A stretch of 64,000 nucleotides of DNA from Lysinibacillus sp. OF-1 (GTDB lineage: Bacteria > Bacillota > Bacilli > Bacillales_A > Planococcaceae). How positions within the stretch are numbered: position 1 is the stretch's first letter; every line of letters starts with the position of its first letter. The position numbers and the translations under genes are program-made. The stretch is taken from contig NZ_CP102798.1 in assembly GCF_028356935.1 (NCBI RefSeq), positions 310,001-374,000 of the forward strand. The letters are read 5' to 3'. This document shows positions 1-9,175 of this stretch, piece after piece. The notes under the pieces are model-generated. The model saw only the letters and a list, made by a program, of their open reading frames with translations. It did not search any database and was not told the origin of the DNA.

Positions 1-2
1 GT

Positions 3-566
3 TCATTGGCTTCATTTTATATTGCTCGCTTTCAATTTTCTTGGAATCATGCATTGTTTTTTATTTTTTTATTAGGCATGATGATCCCTATAAAGCTAGG
101 TATTGTACCGCTCTTTATTTTAATGCGTGATTTAGGATTAATTAATTCCTTATGGTCTTTAATTTTGATGAATATGGCGACAGGCATACCATTATCCATG
201 CTGATCTTAACAGGCTTTTTTAAAACGATGCCTTATGAGCTGGAGGAGGCTGCCCGTATAGATGGGGCAGGAAACTTAAGAGTCCTTTGGCATGTGGTAT
301 TACCGTTAATGAGACCAGCACTTGGAACAGTCGTCATTATTAACTTTATCGCTGCATGGAATGATTTTTTCTTCCCGCTTATTTTTATTACAGAGAAAAT
401 GAAACGGACGATACCAGTTGGGATGATGTCACTCTTTGGGGAACATTCCGCAGATTGGGGCTCGCTGTTTGCAGGCCTAACATTAGCATCATTACCAATG
501 ATCCTATTATTCTTTATTGCTTCAAAGCAATTTATGGAAGGGCTGACGGCTGGTGCTATTAAATAG
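3..566 (+). CDS. Carbohydrate ABC transporter permease (MalG/MsmG type), 5' end outside window
   Basis: Inner-membrane subunit of a binding-protein-dependent sugar importer. The reading frame is open from the first bases of the window, so the true start lies upstream and the apparent TTG start at base 6 is internal. Several hydrophobic segments are visible, and the cytoplasmic EAA loop that docks the ATPase is clear (EEAARIDGAG, about residues 80-90 of the visible part). The gene overlaps the following kinase by 14 bases, so they are co-transcribed and probably coupled. Context (kinase, murQ) suggests an amino sugar or MurNAc-type substrate; this is inference. The ATPase partner is probably the MsmX-like gene at 3486-4568. 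Confidence 0.9.
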   Translation, partial: SLASFYIARFQFSWNHALFFIFLLGMMIPIKLGIVPLFILMRDLGLINSLWSLILMNMATGIPLSMLILTGFFKTMPYELEEAARIDGAGNLRVLWHVVLPLMRPALGTVVIINFIAAWNDFFFPLIFITEKMKRTIPVGMMSLFGEHSADWGSLFAGLTLASLPMILLFFIASKQFMEGLTAGAIK

Positions 567-1566
567 ACAATACATTATTGCGGTAGATGGAGGCGGGACG
601 AGAACTCGCGCAGTAATTGGAACGAAAGAAGGAGAAGTGCTGGCGGTTGTTGAAGGAGTCGGAACGAATATGAAGGCGACACCACCAAACGTGGTAAGGA
701 TACAGATTGAGCATCTACTAGCCCAGTTATTACAAAAGATAGCTGCGACAAAGAGTGATGTTTCGACTGTGTTCTTATGTGTGGCAGGAGGAGATCGACA
801 AGTAGATAAAGTCCGCTGGGAGCAATGGATTGGTTTCATTTTCCCTGCTAGCTCTTGTAAGGTAACGATCACCAATGATGCAGTAGCGGCTCTTACTAGC
901 GGTACATTTACCCAGCAAGGGCTCGTTGTAATAGCAGGCACAGGCTCCATTGTATACGCTGTCAGGAAAGATCATCAAGTTAGTCGTGTTGGAGGATGGG
1001 GTTATTTATTTGGAGATGAAGGCAGTGGCTACTATATTGGGCAAGAGGCATTGCGTGTAATTGCTCAGCATTATGATGTTTTTGGCATGAATGGAGATGT
1101 CTTTACTGCGGCCATTTTAGAGCAGTTAACATTAACAAATCCTACTGACATCATTACCCATGTTTATGAGCATCCACAACCACGTGTCCTCATAGCCTCT
1201 ATAGCTCGGACGGTGTTAAGTTTAGCTGAACAACAGAATGATAAAGCAAAGAATATTATCGAACAGGCTGTTCATCATTTAGTGCAATTCCTCCAAACGA
1301 TGCTGAAAAAAGAACCACAAGTGAAAAATTGGCCTATTGTCATATGTGGAGGTTTATTTGAAAATCTTTATTTTAAGCAATGTTTTCAAGAGACATTACG
1401 GCTAGCAACTAGGCATAATCGGCTCATACAACCTGAAGTGCCACCTGTTATTGGGGCTTTCATTAATGGGCTTTTGAGTGAGGGGATTCAAATGACAGAA
1501 GCTTTACAGCAAACGGTAAAGGGAACTTGGATGAGCATCCATGAAAAGAGCGCGGGAGGGATTTAA
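553..1566 (+). CDS. BadF/BadG-type N-acetylglucosamine/N-acetylmuramic acid kinase
   Basis: ASKHA-fold kinase predicted to phosphorylate GlcNAc or MurNAc in the cytoplasm after import. The N-terminal phosphate loop is VDGGGTRTRAVIG (residues 10-22), a second nucleotide motif is IAGTGSIVYAV near residue 127, and GDEGSG follows, as in the BadF/BcrA and eukaryotic-type NAGK family. Length (337 aa) is normal for the family. It starts with GTG inside the end of the permease gene, with GGAAGG about 11 bases upstream. Adjacent murQ makes MurNAc (via MurNAc-6-phosphate) the more attractive substrate; sequence alone does not decide. Confidence 0.85.
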   Translation: MLLNRQYIIAVDGGGTRTRAVIGTKEGEVLAVVEGVGTNMKATPPNVVRIQIEHLLAQLLQKIAATKSDVSTVFLCVAGGDRQVDKVRWEQWIGFIFPASSCKVTITNDAVAALTSGTFTQQGLVVIAGTGSIVYAVRKDHQVSRVGGWGYLFGDEGSGYYIGQEALRVIAQHYDVFGMNGDVFTAAILEQLTLTNPTDIITHVYEHPQPRVLIASIARTVLSLAEQQNDKAKNIIEQAVHHLVQFLQTMLKKEPQVKNWPIVICGGLFENLYFKQCFQETLRLATRHNRLIQPEVPPVIGAFINGLLSEGIQMTEALQQTVKGTWMSIHEKSAGGI

Positions 1567-1571
1567 ATTCA

Positions 1572-2465
1572 ATGGAACGCATGACAAAACTGACGACTGA
1601 AGGCTACCATCCAGATACGACAAATCTAGATTTAATGTCCACTGCTGAAATTGTAAAGCTGATGAATGAAGAGGATAAAAAAATACCGTTAGCCATAGCC
1701 AAAGTTTTACCTGAGATTGAACAAGCTATTACAGCTACTGTTCATGCACTGAAGAATGGTGGCCGTTTATTTTATATAGGTGCAGGGACGAGTGGGCGAA
1801 TTGGTTTGCTTGATGCAGTGGAATGTCCGCCCACATTTAGTACCTTACCAGCGCTTGTACAGGCAATATTGGCTGGTGGGGAAGAGGCAGTCATGATTGC
1901 CGTAGAAGGAGCGGAGGATGATCTGTCATTAGGCGAAGCAGAATTAAAGAAACGACAGCTAACAAACCGCGATGTAGTGATTGGAATAGCGGCAAGTGGT
2001 AGAACACCTTTTGTGAAGGGGGCATTAATATACGCGCAGCAAATAGGAGCGAAAACCATCAGCTTAGTTAGTAATTCTCATTCTGCCATTAGTCAGTATA
2101 CGGACATTGCGATAGAGGTGATTACTGGTCCTGAAATTTTGACAGGGTCTACAAGATTAAAGGCTGCCACTGCCCATAAACAAATACTGAATATGATTAC
2201 AACAGCCACAATGATCAAGCTTGGCAAAGTCTATAAAAATTTAATGGTGGATGTCCATGCTAGTAACTTTAAATTGCGAGAGCGAGCCAAACAAATAGTT
2301 TGTGATGTGACAGGTGTTGCTTATAGTCAGGCTGAAAGTGTTTTGGAGCAAACTAATTTTCAAGTGAAGCTATCGATTGTGATGCTACTGACGAATACAA
2401 CAATAGAAGAAGCAACGGAATTACTAGCCCAATCCGAAGGGCATGTACGTAGAGCAGTGGAATGA
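1572..2465 (+). CDS. murQ: N-acetylmuramic acid 6-phosphate etherase
   Basis: Cleaves the D-lactyl ether of MurNAc-6-phosphate to GlcNAc-6-phosphate and lactate, a step of cell-wall recycling. It is a SIS-domain protein with IGAGTSGRIGLLDAVECPPTF-type core, where the run is residues 69-89, and the ASGRTPFV motif further on. Glu84 and Glu115 correspond by alignment to the catalytic Glu83 and Glu114 of the E. coli enzyme. Length of 297 aa is typical. It starts 5 bases after the kinase gene and ends in an ATGA overlap with the regulator frame, so it is in one operon with both. Confidence 0.95.
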   Translation: MERMTKLTTEGYHPDTTNLDLMSTAEIVKLMNEEDKKIPLAIAKVLPEIEQAITATVHALKNGGRLFYIGAGTSGRIGLLDAVECPPTFSTLPALVQAILAGGEEAVMIAVEGAEDDLSLGEAELKKRQLTNRDVVIGIAASGRTPFVKGALIYAQQIGAKTISLVSNSHSAISQYTDIAIEVITGPEILTGSTRLKAATAHKQILNMITTATMIKLGKVYKNLMVDVHASNFKLRERAKQIVCDVTGVAYSQAESVLEQTNFQVKLSIVMLLTNTTIEEATELLAQSEGHVRRAVE

Positions 2466-2527
2466 AGAAAGTTTTGATGCGAGATGTGAATGGAAACCTC
2501 CATTCAACAAGAGATGAGGATGGAAGA

Positions 2528-3409
2528 ATGGACAAAATAAATGCTGGCTTAATTATGCTTGCAGAAATGCGAGAGAAGCTACCTCCTTCAGAAAAAAAGG
2601 TAGCGAGCTTTATTTTAGACTACCCAACACAGGCAATTAAAATGACTGCGGTTGAATTGGGAGAAGCAAGTCATACAAGTAGTGCGGCTGTCATTCGTCT
2701 GTGTAAATCGTTAAATATAAGTGGTGTTCAAGAGCTGAAATTACGTATCGCTGGTGATTTACAACATACGAAAACAGTAGATCGGGATATTGAGGCAAAT
2801 GAAGCATTGCCATCGATTGTAGAAAAGGTGACGATGCAAAGTAGTGAAATTTTGGCACAAACAGCTAATTTAATAGATATAGTTGAATTAGAGCGTGCCG
2901 TCACTGCTTTATCACAAGCTCGTAAAATTATATTTTTTGGAGTGGGTGCTTCAGGTATAGCAGCAATGGATGCAGATCAAAAATTTTTAAGAATCAATAA
3001 AAATAGTAGAGCTTTTATGGACCTACATTTAGGAGCTACAGCGGTAGTCAATGCACAGGAGGGAGATGTCGTAGTGGGCATTTCCTTTTCTGGAGAAACA
3101 CATGAAGTGGCTAAAATTCTTGAGATAGCTAGGGAAACACCGGCAACTACAATTAGTTTAACGCGCTATGGTAGTTCTTTAGCAGCTAGTTTAGCGGACA
3201 TTTGCTTATATGTATCTCCAAATGTTGAAGCTACTTTTAGAAGTGGTGCAACCTCCTCACGCCTTGCCCAACTACTCGTCATTGATATTTTATTTATGGG
3301 AGTCGTGACGAGTGCCTATGAGCAGACAGTTGACTATTTAGACGAAACACGTTCAGTCATTCAAGGGCTGCATAAAAAAGTGGCGAAACGAAAAAATAAA
3401 ATAAAGTAA
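2528..3409 (+). CDS. RpiR/MurR-family transcriptional regulator
   Basis: Sugar-phosphate-sensing regulator: N-terminal RpiR helix-turn-helix (about the first 80 residues, with EKKVASFILDYPTQAIKMTA) and a C-terminal SIS domain (FGVGASGIAAMDADQKF; GISFSGETHEVAKI). The frame is open from an ATG at 2462 that overlaps the murQ stop, but homology begins at MDKINAGLIMLAEM and a GAGG lies 8 bases before the ATG at 2528, so that start is preferred (293 aa). By position it should control the MurNAc/GlcNAc operon, with MurNAc-6-P or GlcNAc-6-P as likely effector (inference from MurR). Confidence 0.88.
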   Translation: MDKINAGLIMLAEMREKLPPSEKKVASFILDYPTQAIKMTAVELGEASHTSSAAVIRLCKSLNISGVQELKLRIAGDLQHTKTVDRDIEANEALPSIVEKVTMQSSEILAQTANLIDIVELERAVTALSQARKIIFFGVGASGIAAMDADQKFLRINKNSRAFMDLHLGATAVVNAQEGDVVVGISFSGETHEVAKILEIARETPATTISLTRYGSSLAASLADICLYVSPNVEATFRSGATSSRLAQLLVIDILFMGVVTSAYEQTVDYLDETRSVIQGLHKKVAKRKNKIK

Positions 3410-3450
3410 ACGAAGGCGATCTATTATCCCATAGTATCGTCTTCGTTTTT
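3410..3450. terminator. Rho-independent terminator after the murQ operon
   Basis: An 11-bp stem (ACGAAGGCGAT with ATCGTCTTCGT, one G-T pair) with a 15-nt loop and a T5 tract closes the rightward operon. It sits between convergent genes. Confidence 0.85.
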
Positions 3451-3485
3451 GGTTTCGATTCAGCTGTAGTCGCTAGAGTGTATGC

Positions 3486-4568
3486 TTAAAGGCGCTCTTC
3501 TGTTTCAGGGTCAAAGAAGTGGATTTTTTCCTCCCTCATGACAAAGGAAACCCTATCGGATGGGTGTAAATTATTGTCAGCCTGTACGCGTGCAATGAAA
3601 TTTTGATTGTTTAAAGAACAATAAAGATAAGTTTCTGCACCTAGTAATTCAGTAACATCAATAGTTGCCTTAAAAGCAAAAGGAGAAACGACATCCGTAA
3701 TTTGTAAATCCTCAGGACGTATACCCATAACAATCTCTTTCCCTAAATAATTTTTTTCCTTTAACAATGGTACGTACATGGATGGGATAGGGAAGCTCTG
3801 CTCTCCTAAAAGGATCTCTGTTTCTGTAAGGTGGCAATGGAATAAGTTCATGGATGGTGAACCAATAAAGCCTGCCACAAACATGTTATGAGGTGTATTA
3901 TATACTTCCTTTGGCGTCCCGATTTGTTGAATAAGACCATCCTTCATCACGACGAGGCGAGTAGCCATTGTCATAGCCTCTGTTTGGTCATGCGTAACAT
4001 AGATTGTAGTTGTTTGAATTCGTTGATGGAGTTTCTGGATTTCAGCACGCATTTGCACACGTAATTTGGCATCCAAATTAGAAAGAGGTTCATCCATTAA
4101 AAATACTTTAGCGTCTCTAACAATAGCTCGACCAAGAGCCACACGCTGACGTTGTCCACCTGATAAAGCTTTTGGCTTTCTTTTTAAATAATCCTCTAAA
4201 CCTAATATTTTAGCAGCCTCTTTGACGCGGTGATCTATTTCCTTTTTATCGACCTTTCGGAGCTTTAAGCTAAACGCCATATTATCATAGACTGTCATAT
4301 GTGGATATAAAGCATAGCTTTGAAATACCATGGCAATACTACGATCTTTTGACTCCACATCATTCATTAGGACATCATCAATATAGAGTTCTCCTTTTGA
4401 TATGTCCTCTAAGCCAGCAATCATACGCAAAGTTGTGGTTTTTCCACAGCCAGATGGACCTACAAACACAATGAATTCTTTATTATGAATATGCAGATTG
4501 AAATCAGTTACAGCCTGAATATTTTTATCGTAAATTTTATAGATATGCTCTAACCGTAATTCCGCCAT
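3486..4568 (-). CDS. MsmX/UgpC-type sugar ABC transporter ATP-binding protein
   Basis: Energises carbohydrate importers of the CUT1 class; enzymes of this group (MsmX, UgpC) often serve several transporters. Walker A is GPSGCGKTT (residues 37-45), the signature is LSGGQRQRVALGRAIVR (about 134-150), Walker B VFLMDEPLSNLD, and the C-terminal MalK-like OB/TOBE region follows. The frame extends 29 codons upstream, but AAAGGGGTG stands right before the ATG at 4568 (MAELRLEHIYKIY), which is the normal family start, giving 360 aa. It lies downstream of, and on the same strand as, the PucR-type gene. The permease at the left edge is a plausible partner. Confidence 0.93.
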   Translation of the reverse strand: MAELRLEHIYKIYDKNIQAVTDFNLHIHNKEFIVFVGPSGCGKTTTLRMIAGLEDISKGELYIDDVLMNDVESKDRSIAMVFQSYALYPHMTVYDNMAFSLKLRKVDKKEIDHRVKEAAKILGLEDYLKRKPKALSGGQRQRVALGRAIVRDAKVFLMDEPLSNLDAKLRVQMRAEIQKLHQRIQTTTIYVTHDQTEAMTMATRLVVMKDGLIQQIGTPKEVYNTPHNMFVAGFIGSPSMNLFHCHLTETEILLGEQSFPIPSMYVPLLKEKNYLGKEIVMGIRPEDLQITDVVSPFAFKATIDVTELLGAETYLYCSLNNQNFIARVQADNNLHPSDRVSFVMREEKIHFFDPETEERL

Positions 4569-4671
4569 AATATACACCCCTTTGTAAGACATAATTTTAT
4601 TGTAAATAACTTCAGCACAGAGTGATAGAGAAACAGTGCACAGTGTTGAGGCCATTAATTGTGCAGTTAAC

Positions 4672-5532
4672 CTAAAGTGATTCTAAGAAAATAATTGCGA
4701 AATAAACATCTAGTCGATGAGAAAAATGCCGAATGTCCTTTTGCGTCAATAGCTGAAATTTTTCTAAGCGATTTTGTAGTGTATTGCGATGCATATACAT
4801 TTTTTTAGAAGCTAATGTGATATTCCCTTCATATTCAATCAATTGCTTTATCGTATGGAGTAATTCAGGCTGAGAGGTGGCACTTTTTAAGACAGAGGAA
4901 ATAAAAATCTCCTTTTCATGTGACTCTATATGCTGCATGACATATGGCACTAAAATCTCCTGCTGTGTGAGTACATGCTTTGGTGTATAGGTCCAAATAA
5001 ATTGTTGAAGGTGGACATACCAGCTAAATCGCTCCTTAGTCGTCGTTACGTCTGGTATAACATCAGATACGAAAATCTTAAAATGAGCCTGTAAATCCTC
5101 GATTAATGGATCAAGATAATGAGCAAAATTTAATATTTCATCACCCTTAATACATTCGATTATGACAAATAATTGTGGATGTATGGATAGCATGAAAATA
5201 TCTTTTCCTAGTAAAGCTTCAAAGATTGTGCGGAGTAATGCAGGTGCTGTAAAATCTTTGTCGAAGTGAAGAAATAACAAACGATGTAGAGGAAGGATAG
5301 ATGGAGCAATATCCGTTAGGTCTGTTAAATAATCTAGCCAAATCCTATCGTAGTCATGTGGCAAGGCAATGGGATCTGAGAAAATTTGCAACAGCTCAAA
5401 TTCACTTTGTGTCACGGTATGTGCTGGAATTTCATAAAGATGGTTGTCAAAATTAAATACATAGTTTCCGTCTGTTTTACCTGAAAAGGGGGTTAATAAT
5501 GGGAAGCGTTGCTGTAGTTTTTGAAGGTTCAT
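4672..5532 (-). CDS. PucR/CdaR-type transcriptional regulator
   Basis: The C-terminal 55 residues carry the HTH_30 motif of the PucR/CdaR group (GNITLASKKMYMHRNTLQNR), which binds DNA; the upstream 220 residues have no domain I can name and probably sense a ligand. The start is backed by AAAGGAGTGG. It is followed after about 100 bases by the MsmX-like ATPase gene and may control it. The effector is unknown. Confidence 0.8.
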   Translation of the reverse strand: MNLQKLQQRFPLLTPFSGKTDGNYVFNFDNHLYEIPAHTVTQSEFELLQIFSDPIALPHDYDRIWLDYLTDLTDIAPSILPLHRLLFLHFDKDFTAPALLRTIFEALLGKDIFMLSIHPQLFVIIECIKGDEILNFAHYLDPLIEDLQAHFKIFVSDVIPDVTTTKERFSWYVHLQQFIWTYTPKHVLTQQEILVPYVMQHIESHEKEIFISSVLKSATSQPELLHTIKQLIEYEGNITLASKKMYMHRNTLQNRLEKFQLLTQKDIRHFSHRLDVYFAIIFLESL

Positions 5533-5618
5533 TTATGCCACTCCTTTATTTGAATGGAGAGTAATAAAGTTAAATTAGTATAATTATATGATGAAATGTT
5601 TATAGTATTAATAGAAAA

Positions 5619-5668
5619 AACACGGATGTTAGCAAGTATGATAGTCATACTTATCTAATGTCCGTGTT
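5619..5668 (-). terminator. Terminator of the MMPL exporter gene
   Basis: Long inverted repeat (AACACGGATGTTAG... with ...CTAATGTCCGTGTT, 3-nt loop) that, read leftward, ends in a T6 tract. It sits just past the stop of the MMPL gene. Confidence 0.8.
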
Positions 5669-5674
5669 ATCTGT

Positions 5675-7861
5675 TTATGCCTCTTTTTTAAATAACTTCC
5701 CTGGCCAAAATGCATATTTACCTAGTACTGTTGTGATTGCTGGTACAAGCAATGGACGTACAATAAATGTATCGAGAAGCACACCGATGGCTGTAACGAC
5801 ACCAAATTGAACAAGCACCTGAATCGGTAAAGTTGCCAACACAGCAAACGTACCTGCCAAGATGAGTCCAGCGGATGTAATAACACTTCCTGTTCGGACG
5901 ACACCTTCTTCTACAGCTGTTAAATGATCAGCAGTTTTACGCTTTTTCCAAATTTCTGAGATCATAAAGATATTATAATCTTCTCCGAGTGCTACTAGGA
6001 ACACGAAGGAATACAGTGGTATAGCTCCAGAAATGGCTTCTGCACCCATGATATGATGCAAAATTAGCCATCCAGCACCTAATGCTCCAAAGTAGGAAAT
6101 AATAACGGTTGCTAATAAATAAACCGTAGCAGTAATAGAGCGTAAATAAACAAACAATAATAATGCGATTAAAGCAATCATGGTTGGCATGATCACGGTC
6201 TCATCACGCTTAGTTATTTGTTGTGTATCGTATTGGCTGGCTGTTTCTCCACCAATCCAAACATGCTTCTCAGCACTAGTGAGCCCCTGTACCTCCAACA
6301 TTTTAATTACCTCAGCTTGAAGCTCAGGAATATGGGCTAATGATTCCTTTGCATAGGGGTTGACATTGAAAGTTAATTCGTACAATTGAATAGCCTTATT
6401 TTTATCGCCAGTTTGTACATCTGCAACACTATCAATATAAGAGATGTCAGCAAGTTGTTGCTGTAAATTAATATCGGTACCTTCAGTATCAATAACCAAT
6501 TGAACAGGAGCTAGCTCTCCAGGAGAAAAATTCTCTTCTATTAAAGTAAAGCCTTCTCGGGACGGCATATCTTTTGGGAAGGATGAAAGCAGATCAAACG
6601 TGTATTGAATACGTGGAACGAATGCTGCCAATCCCCCGAGTAAAATGACTGTTACAGCAATAACAATCCATGGTTTATGTGTAACAAAACGTCCGATTTT
6701 ATGACTAACCTTATGTGAAGGTTTATGCTGCTTTTTACCTTTTTTATTTGCCATTTCCTCAGTACGAGGGATGAAGGGAAAGAAAGCTACACGTCCTATT
6801 ATGACAAGAATAGCTGGTAGGACAACAAGTGCTGCAATTCCCATTACAAGCACGCCAAAGCTAAATGGCACAGCAAAGCGTTGGAATGCACCATAATGAG
6901 CAAGACTAAGAGTAGCTAGACCAATGACAACCGTCAAAGCACTCATTAAAATGGCACCACCTGATTCTTTGACAGTCAGCTTCATAGCAGCAGTCTTATC
7001 CTCAACATCTAAGAGAATTTCTCTATATTTAGAAATTAAAAATAAACAATAGTCAGTACCTGCACCAAAGAGTAAAACAGTCATAATGGATACTGCTTGC
7101 GAATCCTTATCTATCCATCCTTGGTCAGCAAAGAAACCAAGTGTCGGACTAATAACACCATAGGCAAGACCTACAACAATTAAAGGAATAATAGCCAGTA
7201 ATGGTGAACGATAAATGATAATAAGTAATACTAAAACGAGCAATACGGTTGCTATTAATAATTTCACGTCTGCCTGTGAAAATAAACTGACAGCATCAGT
7301 GGCAATCCCAACTGGTCCAGAATAGCGGACATGGAGTGCATCACTGGATAATTTCTCATCTAATTGAACTTGATAGCGTTCCATTACCTTTGTCAGATGA
7401 TCTAAACTATCCTGTAGCATATCTGTAGCGACATCTTTTTCAAAAAACACTGGTGTCACAATCGTTGTGCCATTTTCGGAAGCGGAAGTCATTAAAGCCT
7501 GTGGTGGCATTTGATCAAATGGTGGGATCATTGTTTGATGGGCTAAGGGCTTTGCCTGAAGCTCGCTATAAACACCTTGGATAGCCGTAAAATCATCAAT
7601 GCTAAGACCACTGTCACGATGCCAAACTAGTAATAAAGGTGTTCCAGCATCGTTAGGGAATTGCTCAGCAATAATCGCCGCTGCTTGCTCAGACATTTCA
7701 GTATCAGGTAAATTTTTACCGGATTCACTTTCTATACTATTGATTTGTGGCCATGCAAACGACAGCACCACTACTAATAACACCCAAAAAGCTAATGCTA
7801 ATAAGCGACCCTTTTTACTTGCAACCATTGAGCCCCATTGCTCAAGTGGATGTTTTTTCAT
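5675..7861 (-). CDS. MMPL/RND-family membrane transporter (YdfJ/YdgH type)
   Basis: Large integral membrane exporter, 728 aa. One N-terminal membrane helix (about residues 18-38) is followed by an extracellular domain of 150 residues, a five-helix block (about 195-370), then the repeated arrangement of helix, outer domain and five helices. The fourth-helix GTDYCLFLISKYRE and its repeat GEDYNIFMISEIWK are the MMPL proton-relay signatures. Bacillus relatives (YdfJ, YdgH) are linked to lipid or drug export; the substrate here is unknown. It is divergent from a TetR gene, which probably represses it through the palindrome at 7908-7925. Confidence 0.92.
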   Translation of the reverse strand: MKKHPLEQWGSMVASKKGRLLALAFWVLLVVVLSFAWPQINSIESESGKNLPDTEMSEQAAAIIAEQFPNDAGTPLLLVWHRDSGLSIDDFTAIQGVYSELQAKPLAHQTMIPPFDQMPPQALMTSASENGTTIVTPVFFEKDVATDMLQDSLDHLTKVMERYQVQLDEKLSSDALHVRYSGPVGIATDAVSLFSQADVKLLIATVLLVLVLLIIIYRSPLLAIIPLIVVGLAYGVISPTLGFFADQGWIDKDSQAVSIMTVLLFGAGTDYCLFLISKYREILLDVEDKTAAMKLTVKESGGAILMSALTVVIGLATLSLAHYGAFQRFAVPFSFGVLVMGIAALVVLPAILVIIGRVAFFPFIPRTEEMANKKGKKQHKPSHKVSHKIGRFVTHKPWIVIAVTVILLGGLAAFVPRIQYTFDLLSSFPKDMPSREGFTLIEENFSPGELAPVQLVIDTEGTDINLQQQLADISYIDSVADVQTGDKNKAIQLYELTFNVNPYAKESLAHIPELQAEVIKMLEVQGLTSAEKHVWIGGETASQYDTQQITKRDETVIMPTMIALIALLLFVYLRSITATVYLLATVIISYFGALGAGWLILHHIMGAEAISGAIPLYSFVFLVALGEDYNIFMISEIWKKRKTADHLTAVEEGVVRTGSVITSAGLILAGTFAVLATLPIQVLVQFGVVTAIGVLLDTFIVRPLLVPAITTVLGKYAFWPGKLFKKEA

Positions 7862-7892
7862 GAGAAGACCTCCATTTCATGTAAGTGATTTA

Positions 7893-7925
7893 ATTATATA
7901 TACTAGAAGGTTAATTAATCAACCT
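7893..7925 (-). promoter_or_regulatory. Promoter of the MMPL gene with overlapping TetR-type palindrome
   Basis: Read leftward, TTGATT (7917-7922) and TATAAT (7893-7898) are 18 bases apart and form a good sigma-A promoter. The near-perfect palindrome AGGTTAATTAATCAACCT (7908-7925) covers the -35 box, an ideal repressor site for the divergent TetR protein. A TATACT at 7942-7947 may be the -10 of tetR. Confidence 0.6.
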
Positions 7926-7986
7926 AGAAATATTCATATGTTATACTATGTGTAAAAAGTATGCTTAATTTAAGGAGGCGAACTTG

Positions 7987-8607
7987 TTGAAACAATCACC
8001 GCGTGTTCTCGGGAGACCTCGCCATGATGGAAATGCGAAACCAACAAAAGATCTTGTCCTTGAAACGGCCACAAGACTTTTTATTAAAGAAGGCTACAAA
8101 AATATTTCGATGGATGATGTAGCTAAAGCTTGTAACGTAACAAAGGCGACTATCTATTACTACTACCCAACTAAAGGTGAATTATATACATCTGCATTAA
8201 TTGCTATGATGGATCGAATCAAGCTATCTATCCTAGAAATTTTAGAGCAGCCTATACCATTTAAAGAGCGATTAGAGCAGCTTGTGGCAGTTCATTTATC
8301 AGCGACTATCGATATTGATATGAAAAATTTTATGAAAGAGGCAACCATCAATTTATCGGAACCACAGCTGAAACAAGTACAGGCATCTGAAAATGATATG
8401 TATCAAACAATAGAGCAGACCATGCAAGTGGAGATGGATAATGGCACGATTCGAAAAGGAAATGCTAAATTTTTCGCTCATAACTTTATGGCATTAATGA
8501 CAGTAGGATATTTTAAAGATGGCGACGGTAAAACTTTGCTAGGCTCAGTAGATGTGACGGCAAAGGAAGTAACAAATTTCTTTTGGCTGTCTGTTGAAAA
8601 TAAATAA
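7987..8607 (+). CDS. TetR/AcrR-family transcriptional regulator
   Basis: N-terminal HTH of the TetR family (LVLETATRLFIKEGYKNISM, then DDVAKACNVTKATIYYYYPTK-type residues 32-52) and a variable ligand-binding C-terminus; 206 aa. Two TTG codons in a row can start it: GGAGG is 5 bases before the first (7984) and 8 before the second (7987), so the second is preferred. It is divergent from the MMPL exporter and likely its local repressor. Confidence 0.9.
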   Translation: MKQSPRVLGRPRHDGNAKPTKDLVLETATRLFIKEGYKNISMDDVAKACNVTKATIYYYYPTKGELYTSALIAMMDRIKLSILEILEQPIPFKERLEQLVAVHLSATIDIDMKNFMKEATINLSEPQLKQVQASENDMYQTIEQTMQVEMDNGTIRKGNAKFFAHNFMALMTVGYFKDGDGKTLLGSVDVTAKEVTNFFWLSVENK

Positions 8608-8634
8608 AACTTAATGATTATGTAATTTTTTATA

Positions 8635-8669
8635 AAAGGAGTTATCTCATTATTTGAGGTAACTCCTTT
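8635..8669. repeat. 35-bp palindrome, copy 1 (also terminator of tetR)
   Basis: A hairpin (starts AAAGGAGTTATCTC, ends GAGGTAACTCCTTT) 28 bases after the tetR stop, followed by TTTT. It is identical over 35 bases to the palindrome at 9176-9210. It probably acts as terminator. Confidence 0.8.
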
Positions 8670-8726
8670 TATGTTGTTGAAAAAAGATCATGTCACTAGC
8701 AGAAAACGACCTTTTAGCAAGGTGGG

Positions 8727-8860
8727 GGTTGATTTCCGTTCCGCCAGCGTCCTTTCCAGGGGGCGTCCGATGAGCCGCTTCACTCACTTCCGTTCGCTCC
8801 AGGGTCTCCTCTGTGACGCTAAATCCCCTAGGAGTGACGCTGGCTCCACTCCAATCAACC
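8727..8860. repeat. Dispersed palindromic repeat A
   Basis: The ends are inverted repeats: GGTTGATT...CCAGCGTC at the left and GACGCTGG...AATCAACC at the right. The GC-richer interior can form one long hairpin and is unlike the surrounding AT-rich DNA. Its left part (about 8684-8760) recurs at 42570-42690. Short open frames here are not genes. Confidence 0.7.
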
Positions 8861-9010
8861 ATTCTGCAAAATGTCTTAACTTTTTTCATAGTAGCATAGC
8901 GATCAAATCGCCCATTATCTGTATTCTTAATGAGTGACAACACCTCTTCATAAAGAGTAGTAAACACCTTCATTTATTTGAAAACCTCTGCTAAAAAGGT
9001 AACATTTTGT

Positions 9011-9124
9011 AGGTTGGAGTGGAAGGCTACTTGACTCCCGTGGGATAGTGAGACAGGCAAGCCTCTAAACGGAGCGGCTATGCGCTCGCCCACAGGAAAG
9101 CAAGTAGCCTGCAACGGAAATCCA
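9011..9124. repeat. Dispersed palindromic repeat B
   Basis: Ends AGGTTGGAGTGGAAGGCTACTTG-like left arm (9011-9033) and CAAGTAGCCT right arm (9101-9110 and beyond) are inverted, with a perfect 10-bp core pairing. The outer bases resemble those of repeat A, so the two probably belong to one family of non-coding hairpin repeats known in general form from Bacillaceae. Confidence 0.6.
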
Positions 9125-9175
9125 TTTTCACCTGTCACCAAAACTCTATGGATTGTTTTATTTTTCAACACAATT

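Noticed and set aside
8650..8973. Open frames of 88-107 codons in both strands within 8650-9234
   Set aside because: They lie inside GC-richer palindromic repeats, have no ribosome site of their own and look like repeat translation.
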